Assembly (NCBI RefSeq): GCF_000258515.1
Contig: NZ_AJLF01000001.1
Span: 62,001-126,000, forward strand
DNA length: 64,000 bases
Direction: 5' to 3'
Source: Thermococcus zilligii AN1
GTDB lineage: Archaea; Methanobacteriota_B; Thermococci; Thermococcales; Thermococcaceae
Below the pieces are notes generated by a model, which saw nothing but the letters and a program-made list of their open reading frames with translations, made no database searches and had not been told where the DNA came from. Shown piece by piece: positions 45,390 through 53,557 of this stretch. The position numbers and the translations under genes were made by a program. Position 1 is the stretch's first letter. Each line of letters begins with the position of its first letter.

Positions 45390-46058
45390 TCAGAGCTCGA
45401 CGTACTCCTGCTCGACCATCTCCGGGACGAGCTCATCCCCGCTGACGGTGATGACCTCCGGGTTCCTCATGTACTTCCTGGCGAGCAGGAGGACTTCCCC
45501 CGGCATCGTTGCGGAGAACATAAGAATGCGCTTTTCCCGGGGTGCGCTCTTCATTATGGTCTCTATGTCCTCTATGAAGCCCATGTCAAGCATCCTGTCG
45601 GCCTCGTCGAGGACGAAGAACTTAACGCCGCTGAGATCAAGGGTGCCGCGCCTTATGTGGTCGAGAACCCTTCCGGGGGTTCCGACGACGATGTGCGTGC
45701 CCCTCTCGAGGGCCCTCACCTGCGGGCCCATCGGCTGGCCGCCGTAGAGGGCATAGACGTGGACCCTCTTCCTCCCGCGGAGGCTCCTGATTTCCTCCGC
45801 CACCTGGAGGGCTAATTCCCTTGTAGGTGTGAGGATTATCGCCTGGACGCTTTTCTCCCCGGGGTCTATGGCCTCTATTATCGGAAGCGCAAAGGCGGCT
45901 GTCTTTCCAGTTCCGGTCTGGGACTGGCCGATTATATCCGTCTCCCCGTTCAAAAGACGCGGTATGACCTCCCTCTGGATGTCTGTTGGCTGTGAGAAGC
46001 CTTTTTGCCTTACCGCCACCAGAGTGGCCTCTGATAAGCCCAGTTTTTCAAAGCTCAT
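45390..46058 (-). CDS. DEAD-box RNA helicase, first RecA domain only (truncated)
   Basis: 222 residues covering only RecA domain 1: Q motif GFSQPTDIQ, Walker A SQTGTGKTA, PTRELALQ, TPGR, LDEADRMLDMGF and SAT. It stops at ...EMVEQEYVEL, exactly where RecA domain 2 should begin; motifs IV-VI (ARGLD, HRxGRxxR) are nowhere near in any frame, and the space is taken by tRNA-Cys and tRNA-Ser on the other strand. Full archaeal homologs are about 370-400 residues. Without domain 2 it cannot unwind RNA normally, so it is either a pseudogene or a reduced RNA-binding protein. Follows tRNA-Lys on the same strand. Confidence 0.85.
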   Translation of the reverse strand: MSFEKLGLSEATLVAVRQKGFSQPTDIQREVIPRLLNGETDIIGQSQTGTGKTAAFALPIIEAIDPGEKSVQAIILTPTRELALQVAEEIRSLRGRKRVHVYALYGGQPMGPQVRALERGTHIVVGTPGRVLDHIRRGTLDLSGVKFFVLDEADRMLDMGFIEDIETIMKSAPREKRILMFSATMPGEVLLLARKYMRNPEVITVSGDELVPEMVEQEYVEL

Positions 46059-46127
46059 TTTTCTAACTCCTTAGGTTGCTCAAGCGCATTCCTTCTCAAA
46101 CGGAACGCGTTGAGAAGAAACGCGATC

Positions 46128-46205
46128 TGGCGGGCCGAGGGGGATTCGAACCCCCGACCACGGGATTAAGAGTCCCGCGCTCTAACCATGCTGAGCTACC
46201 GGCCC
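46128..46205 (-). tRNA. tRNA-Lys (CTT)
   Basis: 78 nt with encoded CCA. Acceptor GGGCCGG/TCGGCCC with a terminal G-T pair; anticodon loop CTCTTAA gives CTT, reading AAG. The truncated helicase starts 69 nt downstream on the same strand. Confidence 0.95.
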
Positions 46206-46278
46206 ACGACCCGAAATCATAAAGTGGAAGTTGCTTTATAAATTTTTTGGTCGTTCAGTTCGTCCGCTGAGGGAAAAC

Positions 46279-46286
46279 TTTATAAA
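46279..46286 (+). promoter_or_regulatory. TATA box of tRNA-Leu
   Basis: TTTATAAA, 36 nt before the mature 5' end of tRNA-Leu, in the gap divergent from tRNA-Lys. Confidence 0.65.
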
Positions 46287-46314
46287 TACACTCTGAGCCC
46301 TATAATTGGGCAGC

Positions 46315-46402
46315 GCGGGGGTTGCCGAGCCTGGTCAAAGGCGCGGGATTGAGGGTCCCGTCCCGTAGGGGTTCCGGGGTTCAAATCCCCGCCCCCGCAC
46401 CA
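46315..46402 (+). tRNA. tRNA-Leu (GAG)
   Basis: 88 nt with long variable arm and encoded CCA. Acceptor GCGGGGG/CCCCCGC, discriminator A, anticodon loop TTGAGGG in stem CGGGA/TCCCG gives GAG, reading CTC/CTT. Confidence 0.95.
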
Positions 46403-46633
46403 GTCTCGTTCTCCTTCTCTGAGCTCTTCCCAGAGGCCGAGACTTTTAAAATTACTGTCGGAAGACTTCTGGAATTGTGAACTTTCAAAAGTTCTGTCCT
46501 TATCAGTCAATTGGGGGAACCTCTTTTCCGCCCTCTCAAAACTGACTATCGCGTCCTGATATTTTGGGCGAGAATTCTTTTTAGGGGAGTTTTGCGGCGG
46601 TATCTCCCGTCCGAACCCTCCAATTACCGAAAG

Positions 46634-46643
46634 CTTTATATAT
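46634..46643 (+). promoter_or_regulatory. TATA box of the histone gene
   Basis: CTTTATATAT, predicting a start near 46665 and a leader of about 30 nt. The rest of the 291-bp stretch between tRNA-Leu and the histone (46403-46693) shows no gene or repeat that I can support. Confidence 0.75.
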
Positions 46644-46693
46644 CTCCAATTCGCTAAAAAAATAACGAAGAACCCTTTAAGGAGGTGTTGGGA

Positions 46694-46897
46694 ATGGCTG
46701 AGTTGCCGATTGCCCCAATTGACAGGCTTATAAGGAAGGCCGGTGCCGAAAGGGTCAGCGAGGATGCCGCCAAGGTCCTCGCCGAGTACCTCGAGGAGTA
46801 CGCCATAGAAGTAGGTAAGAAGGCCGCTGAGTTCGCCAGGCACGCCGGCAGGAAGACCGTCAAGGCCGAAGACGTCAGGCTTGCCGTTAAGGCCTGA
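46694..46897 (+). CDS. Archaeal histone
   Basis: 67-residue histone-fold protein, [20 protein letters not shown], then [44 protein letters not shown]-type helices 2 and 3 (the [12 protein letters not shown] end is diagnostic). It forms dimers and wraps DNA in hypernucleosome-like fibres. No tails. ATG 46694 behind GGAGGTGTTGGGA. Confidence 0.97.
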   Translation: MAELPIAPIDRLIRKAGAERVSEDAAKVLAEYLEEYAIEVGKKAAEFARHAGRKTVKAEDVRLAVKA

Positions 46898-46965
46898 AGT
46901 CCTTTGGCTTTTCTTGCTGTTTTTGCCCCGTTACCGTTTTAAGCCCCCTTCTCAAGCCTTAAAAC

Positions 46966-48237
46966 ATGCCCGAGATAGCGGTCAGAATGACAAAGCGCAA
47001 TCACAATGCCTTTGTTCACCTCCTGGGTGCCCTGGAGAGCCAAGGTTTCGATCTGGGCGAACTTCTCATAACCAAGGATTTTAACGAGATTTTGACGGCC
47101 AGACCAAAGGTTGTGTTGTATTCCTTCTTCACCGAGGAGATATGGGGTCCCCTTCCGATGGAGGTCAAGCTCCTCAAGGAGAGGGGAGCCCTGCTCGTAG
47201 CCGGTGGCTACCACGCGATAGCCATGCCAAAGCACACTCTGAAGCTCGGTTTTGATATTGCGGTCATCGGCGAGGGGGAAGAGGTTCTGTTCCAGCTTCT
47301 CACAACGCTGAGGAGAACCGGGTACAAAATAACGCCTGAGCTGGCTGATATTAGAGGCCTCGCCTTCTATCTCAACGGCGAGTTTGTTTTCACTGGCTTT
47401 GCAAAGGTTGAGGACTTCTGGCGCTTTCCACCTTATCCGGAGAGCCTTCGGTTGGTATCCCCCATAGAGATAACCCGTGGCTGCCCCTTTGGCTGTTACT
47501 ACTGCCAGACGCCTTACATCAAAGGGTTCCGCATGAGGCACAGGCCGATAGACCAGATAGTGAAGTACTCGCGCAGAATGAAGGACATGCGCTACATCAC
47601 CCCAAACGCCTTCGCCTACGGTTCCCCTGGGGCAGTGCTGAAGCTGGACAAGCTTGAGGCCCTCCTGAAGGCGCTCCAGCCGCTGAGAAAGGAAGGCAGA
47701 CGGCTTTTCTATGGAACTTTCCCGAGCGAGGTAAGACCGGAGTTCGTTCTACCAGAAACGCTGGAGCTCCTCATTGACTACGCGGACAACAGGAGGCTCG
47801 CCATCGGGGCCCAGAGCGGGGATGATGCGATGCTCAAAGCAATGCACAGGCTTCACAGGGTTGAACACGTCAAACGGGCCGTGGAGTACATGATAGAATA
47901 CGGCTTCGAGCCCGTTGTGGACTTCATAGTTGGTCTGCCAAATGAGACCGAGGAGAGCCAGAGGATGAGCATTGAGCTCATGAGGTGGATTATGAACAAA
48001 GGTGGAACGGTTCGCGCCCACTACTTCATGCCCCTGCCCGGAACACCGTGGGCGCGCTGTAAGCCCTCCCCCCTGAGCGAGGAGATGAAGAGGTTTTTGG
48101 GAAGGATGGCGGCAGAAGGCAGGATAGAAGGCTCGTGGAGCAACCAGGTGGAGCTCTCCAGAAAGCTCCAGAGGTTAATGGATGAGTTCTACGAGGAGCC
48201 AATGAGCCACACGGTCCCGGTGAGAAACGCCTGCTAA
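46966..48237 (+). CDS. B12-binding/radical SAM domain protein (archaeal TIGR04013-type)
   Basis: 423-residue protein with an N-terminal cobalamin-binding-like Rossmann region (VVLYSFFTEEIWG, LLVAGGYHAIAMP, IAVIGEGEEV) and a radical SAM core with ITRGCPFGCYYCQTPY. Class of methylases or thio-insertion enzymes; substrate unknown. A TATA GTTTTAAG (46936-46943) about 26 nt before ATG 46966 and no ribosome site point to leaderless translation. C terminus MSHTVPVRNAC. Confidence 0.85.
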   Translation: MPEIAVRMTKRNHNAFVHLLGALESQGFDLGELLITKDFNEILTARPKVVLYSFFTEEIWGPLPMEVKLLKERGALLVAGGYHAIAMPKHTLKLGFDIAVIGEGEEVLFQLLTTLRRTGYKITPELADIRGLAFYLNGEFVFTGFAKVEDFWRFPPYPESLRLVSPIEITRGCPFGCYYCQTPYIKGFRMRHRPIDQIVKYSRRMKDMRYITPNAFAYGSPGAVLKLDKLEALLKALQPLRKEGRRLFYGTFPSEVRPEFVLPETLELLIDYADNRRLAIGAQSGDDAMLKAMHRLHRVEHVKRAVEYMIEYGFEPVVDFIVGLPNETEESQRMSIELMRWIMNKGGTVRAHYFMPLPGTPWARCKPSPLSEEMKRFLGRMAAEGRIEGSWSNQVELSRKLQRLMDEFYEEPMSHTVPVRNAC

Positions 48238-48334
48238 TGAAAAAGTTTTACCATGCTTGTATTGGATAGCTCGGGCCAGGTTCGATCCCCTTCCCGGCAC
48301 TGCTCCCGCTCTCGGCGTCAAACCAGGGGTGGGC

Positions 48335-48521
48335 TTGGATGATCTTTTACTCTTCATAGGTTCCCTGGCGGGCTTTTTGGTGGTCTTGGACTAACGCAAC
48401 CGGCTGGAAATCGGTGGTACTCATGGCCCTGCCGTTTATCGGGGCATTTCCGGCCCTGTATCACGGAAAGAAAAGCAACTACCTCCCCTGGTCGGTTTTC
48501 GGCTTCAGGTATAAGCTCTGA
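48335..48521 (+). pseudogene. Decayed small membrane-protein gene
   Basis: Between the radical SAM gene and the Toprim gene there is 338 bp without an intact gene. One frame reads LDDLLLFIGSLAGFLVVLD then stops; from about 48390 the +1 frame reads WTNATGWKSVVLMALPFIGA and goes on PALYHGKKSNYLPWSVFGF before TGA 48519. The two halves together look like a two-helix membrane protein broken by a frameshift. TTG 48335 after GGGGTGGGC could be the start. Family unknown; short and tentative. Confidence 0.35.
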
Positions 48522-48575
48522 ACACTGGCCAATAAGCTTATAACCACATCCCCTTGCCATCAGAACGACGGCGAA

Positions 48576-48968
48576 ATGTACGCCGAAAACTATAAAAGGT
48601 TCCTGGAGCTTATAGACAAACTGCGAGAGTTTGAGGGGGCCATCATAGTTGAGGGCCCGCGAGACGAGGTAGCTCTGAGGAATTTGGGGGTCAGAGCGGA
48701 GATAATACGGCTCTCACGCTTACCGCTCGTTGAAATAGCGCTCGTTGCATCACGGTATCGCGACGTCATGATCCTTACAGACTTCGACAAAAAGGGCGAG
48801 GAACTTGCTAAAAAGCTCCTCTCGTACCTGGAGGGTTACTCCTGCAGAGTCGATACAGAGACCCGCAGAGAGCTCAGGAAAATCCTGAAGAAGGATATAA
48901 AAGGTGTTGAGGAGCTCTACGGGCTCTACCTCTCCGTTTCTGGCCCCCATTTGGAGGGGTTTCAATGA
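48576..48968 (+). CDS. Small Toprim-domain protein (RNase M5-like, UPF0292 type)
   Basis: 130 residues forming a single Toprim domain: AIIVEGPRDEVALRNLG supplies the catalytic Glu and ILTDFDKKGEELAKKLL the DxD-like acids. Related to the Toprim of RNase M5 and DnaG; probably a metal-dependent nuclease or RNA-processing factor. ATG 48576; stop overlaps an ATG in the upstream part of dnaG, so coupled to dnaG. Confidence 0.87.
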   Translation: MYAENYKRFLELIDKLREFEGAIIVEGPRDEVALRNLGVRAEIIRLSRLPLVEIALVASRYRDVMILTDFDKKGEELAKKLLSYLEGYSCRVDTETRRELRKILKKDIKGVEELYGLYLSVSGPHLEGFQ

Positions 48969-49039
48969 AAAGGGAGAAGCACGTCCTCCAGCATATTTTG
49001 TCCGAAAAGAAACGGGTAGAAAAGATGAGGGGTGATGAT

Positions 49040-50392
49040 ATGTCAGCCAAAGACGAATTCGGAACGACTAAATATATCATCTACGCTGAGTTTGAGGCGA
49101 ACGGCGTTGTCGAAAGGCCCGACGTCGTTGGTGCAATCTTTGGTCAGACTGAAGGTCTTCTTGGGGACGATCTCGACCTCAGGGAGCTTCAGAAGACCGG
49201 GAGGATTGGAAGGATCAGGGTTGAGGTTCACACGAAGGCCGGGAAAACCTACGGAACGATAACAGTCCCATCGAGCCTCGACAGGGTTGAAACCGCGATC
49301 CTTGCGGCCGCCCTGGAGACGATAGACAGGGTTGGCCCGGCAGAGGCCCAGATAAAGGTTCTCCGCATCGAGGACGCGAGGGCAACCAAAAGAAAGTACA
49401 TAATCGAGAGGGCCAAGGAGATACTTGAGACCCTCGTGGAGGAGGAGATACCTGAGACCCAGGAGCTCACGGAGGAAGTTAAAAAGGCTGTCCGTGCCAA
49501 GGAGCTGATTGAATACGGGCCGGAAAAGCTTCCCGCGGGGCCCCATGTGCCCTTCTCTGACTCGATCATAGTCGTTGAGGGCAGGGCGGACGTTCTCAAC
49601 CTTCTCAAGCACGGCATAAAGAACGCGATAGCCGTTGAAGGAACCTCAATTCCCGAGACAATAATCAAGCTCAGCAAGGAGAGAATCGTTACCGCCTTCA
49701 CCGACGGCGACCGCGGCGGGGAGCTTATACTTAAGGAGCTCCTCCAGGTTGCGGATGTGGACTACGTTGCCAGGGCGCCGGAGGGCAAGGAAGTCGAGGA
49801 GCTTACAAAGAAGGAGATCGTGAAGGCGCTCAGGAGCAAGATACCTGCGGAGCAGGTCATAACCGAGGTGTTTTACAAGGGAAAAAGCTTCTACGACATA
49901 ATTAAGGAGAGGGAGAAGGCCGCAGAGGCAAAACCCGCGGAAAGCCTCGATGTTCAGCCCGAGGTGAAGGTGGAGAAGAAACCTGAGATGGAGGCTCAAT
50001 TAACTGAGAAAATCCCTGAGAAAACACAGGAGGAGGAAGCGAAGGTTGAGACCAAGGCAGAGGAGGCCAGGATAATCAAACCCATTCAGCAGCAGCCAAA
50101 GAGGGCCTCCGAGCTGGAAGAGTTTGCGGACTTCATAGAGAGGGTTAAAAAGGAACAGACTGCCCTCCTGCTCGACAAAGACAAGAACATCATAGCGGAG
50201 ATCCCCGTCAGAGACTTGCTGACGACGATAAGCAACAGGGACGGCATTTACGCCATAATATTCAACGGTATAATCACCCAGAGGCTTATAGACATCGTCA
50301 GTGAGAAGGGCGTCAAGTACTTGCTCGGGGCCAGAAAGGCCAACGTTGTCAGAAGGCCAATAGACCTGAAGATAATCACTTTTGCCGAGTGA
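49040..50392 (+). CDS. dnaG: Archaeal DnaG (bacterial-type primase homolog)
   Basis: 450-residue protein; in archaea DnaG is mostly associated with the exosome as an RNA-binding subunit, with primase activity also reported. Toprim domain near 173: DSIIVVEGRADVLNLL and FTDGDRGGELI. N-terminal FGTTKYIIYAEFEANGVVERPDVVGAIFGQ is the archaeal signature region. About 60 residues near 315-375 are Glu/Lys/Pro-rich and probably unstructured. ATG 49040 (GGGGTGATGAT before it) is preferred over ATG 48965, whose extra 25 residues are not family-like. Confidence 0.95.
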   Translation: MSAKDEFGTTKYIIYAEFEANGVVERPDVVGAIFGQTEGLLGDDLDLRELQKTGRIGRIRVEVHTKAGKTYGTITVPSSLDRVETAILAAALETIDRVGPAEAQIKVLRIEDARATKRKYIIERAKEILETLVEEEIPETQELTEEVKKAVRAKELIEYGPEKLPAGPHVPFSDSIIVVEGRADVLNLLKHGIKNAIAVEGTSIPETIIKLSKERIVTAFTDGDRGGELILKELLQVADVDYVARAPEGKEVEELTKKEIVKALRSKIPAEQVITEVFYKGKSFYDIIKEREKAAEAKPAESLDVQPEVKVEKKPEMEAQLTEKIPEKTQEEEAKVETKAEEARIIKPIQQQPKRASELEEFADFIERVKKEQTALLLDKDKNIIAEIPVRDLLTTISNRDGIYAIIFNGIITQRLIDIVSEKGVKYLLGARKANVVRRPIDLKIITFAE

Positions 50393-50443
50393 TGTGGGCT
50401 AACTTTATAACTCCTTCCTTTTCTTCTCTCCCAGGTGGTGAAA

Positions 50444-52162
50444 ATGGAAGTTGAAACCCTAATCTGGAAGTATGCACTCATCAACGCATACCAGCACGGG
50501 GGGAAGGCCGAGCCCAAGGCAGTTGTGGGCAAGGTTCTCGGCGAGAACCCCGAACTAAGGGGGAAAGCTAAGGAGATAACCCCGCTCGTGAACGAGATAG
50601 TTGGGAAGGTGAACTCCCTCAGCCTTGAGGAACAGGAGGCAAAGCTAAAGGAGCTTTATCCCGAGTTCTTTGAGGGGAAGAAGGAAAAGAGGGAGGAAAA
50701 GAAGGGCCTCCCGCCGCTTCCGAAGGCAGAGAAGGGGAAAGTGGTCACCCGCTTTGCTCCTAACCCGGATGGCGCCTTCCACCTCGGGAACGCGAGGGCG
50801 GCTATTCTGAGCCATGAGTATGCGCGCATGTACGACGGCAAGTTCATCCTCCGCTTTGATGATACTGACCCAAAGGTCAAGAGGCCCGAGCCCATCTTTT
50901 ATGAGTGGATTAAGGAGGACCTTGAGTGGCTCGGCTTTAAGATTGACGAGATACACTCGGCCAGCGACAGGCTTGAAATCTACTACGACTACGCCGAGAA
51001 GCTCATTAAGATGGGCAAGGCCTACGTCTGCACCTGCCAGCCGGAGGAGTTCAGCGAGCTCAGGGACAGGGGAATTGCCTGCCCCCACAGGGAAGAGCCG
51101 GTCGAGGTTCAGCTCAAGCGCTGGAGGAAGATGCTCAACGGTGAGTATAAAGAAGGTGAGGCAGTGGTCAGGATAAAGACCGACCTCAAGCACCCAAATC
51201 CAGCCGTTCGCGACTGGCCGGCTTTGAGAATCGTAGACGACCCGGACCACCCGAGGACGGGCAACAAGTACCGCGTCTGGCCGCTCTACAACTTTGCCTC
51301 GGCCATAGATGATTACGAGCTGGGGATTACCCACATCTTCCGCGGGCAGGAACACGCGGAGAACGAGACTAGGCAGAGGTACATCTATGATTACTTTGGC
51401 TGGGAGTATCCAGTGACGGTGCACCACGGCAGGCTGAGCATCGAGGGAGTTATCCTCAGCAAGTCCAAAACGAGAAAGGGCATTATGGAAGGCAAATACC
51501 TCGGCTGGGACGACCCGAGGCTCGGAACCATCCGGGCACTCAGGAGGCGCGGTATAAGGCCCGAGGCAATAAGGGAGCTGATCATCGGGGTCGGCCTCAA
51601 GAGGAGTGACGCCACGATAAGCTGGGACAACCTGGCGGCCATAAACAGGAAGATAGTGGAACCGATAGCCAACCGCTACTTCTTCGTCGCCGATCCCGTT
51701 CCCATGTACGTTGAAGGTGCCGGGGAGTTCGTCGCCGAGATACCCCTCCACCCGGATCACCCCGAGAGGGGAGTCAGAAGGCTCAGGTTCGAGCCGGGTA
51801 AGCCGGTTTACGTTTCCAGGGACGACATGGAGCTGTTCAAGCCGGGCAACTTCGTCCGCCTGAAGGACCTCTTCAACGTTGAGATAGAGGAAGTGGGAGA
51901 GGAAGGCATCAGAGCAAAATTCCACAGCGTCGACTACGAGACAGCGAAGGAAAACCGCTGGAAGATGGTGCACTGGGTAACCGAGGGCAGGCCCTGCGAG
52001 GTTCTCGTTCCGGAAGGAGACGAGCTTATCCTCAGAAAAGGCCTGCTTGAAGCCGATGCAGAGGTTAAGGTCGATGATATCGTCCAGTTCGAGCGCTTTG
52101 GCTTCGTCAGAATCGATGAGGTAAAGAAGGAGAAGGTCGTGGCGATATTCACCCACAAGTGA
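50444..52162 (+). CDS. gltX: Glutamyl-tRNA synthetase, archaeal type
   Basis: 572-residue class I synthetase, probably non-discriminating (charging tRNA-Gln also, for GatDE transamidation). An N-terminal alpha-helical appendix of about 95 residues precedes the catalytic domain: HIGH-type HLGNAR (113-118), FDDTDPKVKRPEP, and KMSKS-type LSKSKTRKG. C-terminal beta-barrels bind the anticodon. ATG 50444 behind AGGTGGTGAAA. Convergent with the transporter pseudogene. Confidence 0.96.
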   Translation: MEVETLIWKYALINAYQHGGKAEPKAVVGKVLGENPELRGKAKEITPLVNEIVGKVNSLSLEEQEAKLKELYPEFFEGKKEKREEKKGLPPLPKAEKGKVVTRFAPNPDGAFHLGNARAAILSHEYARMYDGKFILRFDDTDPKVKRPEPIFYEWIKEDLEWLGFKIDEIHSASDRLEIYYDYAEKLIKMGKAYVCTCQPEEFSELRDRGIACPHREEPVEVQLKRWRKMLNGEYKEGEAVVRIKTDLKHPNPAVRDWPALRIVDDPDHPRTGNKYRVWPLYNFASAIDDYELGITHIFRGQEHAENETRQRYIYDYFGWEYPVTVHHGRLSIEGVILSKSKTRKGIMEGKYLGWDDPRLGTIRALRRRGIRPEAIRELIIGVGLKRSDATISWDNLAAINRKIVEPIANRYFFVADPVPMYVEGAGEFVAEIPLHPDHPERGVRRLRFEPGKPVYVSRDDMELFKPGNFVRLKDLFNVEIEEVGEEGIRAKFHSVDYETAKENRWKMVHWVTEGRPCEVLVPEGDELILRKGLLEADAEVKVDDIVQFERFGFVRIDEVKKEKVVAIFTHK

Positions 52163-52187
52163 CCTCTTTTAATTTTTAAAAAAAAGC

Positions 52188-53483
52188 TCAGGCCCCTTCT
52201 TCTGTTTTGGGCATCAGGGCCTCGCCAAAGAGGCCGGCCAGTACCACTATCAAGGCCAGGAGTGCCGAGGCGTAGTAGATGCCACCCAGGTTGATGTCGT
52301 GGCCGAGCTGGATGAGGAACCCTACAATAAACAGGGCCCCCGATATCAAGACCACGCCGAGCTGGACTGGGGTCATGCCCTCTTTCCTTGAGATTATCGG
52401 ATACATCTCGAATATTGCCGTAACGAAGAGTGCCGTACTGACTGCTCTGAGCATCATGTCGGCAACGCTTGGTGGGGAGTCGAGCACACCCACGAGGAGA
52501 ACAAGGCCAGTGAGGTAAACGGCGGCCCTGTTTCTGCCCGTCTTGAGGAGGTACTGGAGTATCTGGAGGGCCACCTCGGAATTCGGCAGAATGCTGGTCA
52601 GCCCCGCCATGAACACGGCCAGTCCGATTGCGTAGAGGACGAGGGTGTGGTTTGCGAGCATATCCGGCAGCTTTCCGAGAAGAGCTATCGCGGCCTCTTC
52701 ACCCCCGGCTACATACTCGTTAAATGCACTGGGGTCAGTCGGTGCAGCTATGTAAATAATGGCTATCGTGGAGAGGATCCCGAGGATGAACTGGATGAAG
52801 ACGCCCGTTCCTATGATGACCTTTGGGTTGAACCTCTCGTTCAGGAAGCTCCCGAGCATTATGTAAAAGCCGAACCCAAGCCCAACAGCGTAAATGGCCC
52901 TGTCAGTGGCCTCCCTAAGCAGGCTGAAGGTTATGGGGTGGGAGCTGAGGAGCATTCTCCACGCGCTGGAAATGGCCTCCGCGTTCTTGGGGATCTGGCT
53001 CATCGAAAGTATGGCCAGAGCAGGGATTATCAGCACGAGAAAGAGCGACCCCAGGGCCATTATTGTGAAGGTCTTCTCCTTTGCGCGGGAGATAACGACG
53101 AAGATTATGGCTATGAGGATAACTTTGGCAACGAGCCTTGCGATGGTGCCCGTTCCGAGGAAGGGCGATAGCAGGGAGAGGCCAACGTTGCCGGTGTAGT
53201 AGGAGAGGAACATCACCCCAAATGGTCAGGAAGGCTATCATCATTCCCGGCTTTCTCCGGACCTTGTAGTAGAGCTCGGCGAAATAGTATCCTGACCTCA
53301 TGACGGTCTCTGCCTCGTTTATGGCGAGAACCGTCAGGATGGCCAACGCAACCACGTGGATAGCGAGCCCGTGATGCCGTGCTTCAGCCACATCTGCGGG
53401 AACAGGCCTATTGTTCCCATCCCTGTGGCAAAACCGGCCACTAGCATTATCAGGTAGAAGGTCCATTTCTTGACGTCGTCCAT
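52188..53483 (-). pseudogene. NSS/SNF-family sodium-dependent transporter with two frameshifts
   Basis: Reading minus from ATG 53483 gives MDDVKKWTFYLIMLVAGFATG, then MGTIGLFPQMWLKHGITG, NSS-like TM1. At CCC 53368-53370 (GGG on the coding strand) the frame breaks; the next frame continues LAIHVVALAILTVLAINEAE and YYFAELYYKVRRKPG. At CCCC 53216-53219 it breaks again and the third frame continues MFLSYYTGNVGLSLLSPF through about nine more hydrophobic segments to the stop. One lost and one gained G restore a 430-residue protein. The 342-residue downstream frame is intact. Substrate unknown; a family of archaeal proteins related to amino-acid:Na+ symporters. Sequencing error in G runs cannot be excluded. 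Confidence 0.72.
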
Positions 53484-53557
53484 TTTTATCCCCCCGGCAA
53501 ATTTACAACAGCCGTTAGAGGGCTTATTTTAAAGGAATAAAAACCAAACGGGGGGCA

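Noticed and set aside
48273-48297. tRNA T-arm-like CAGGTTCGATCCCC after the radical SAM gene
   Set aside because: The flanking bases do not form a proper T stem, and no acceptor, D or anticodon arm is found.
48965-49039. Upstream ATG of dnaG giving 25 extra residues
   Set aside because: The extra peptide is highly basic and unlike the family start; a good ribosome site precedes ATG 49040.
50645-52156. 503-codon open frame antisense to gltX
   Set aside because: Shadow of the strong codon bias of gltX; no family similarity or ribosome site.
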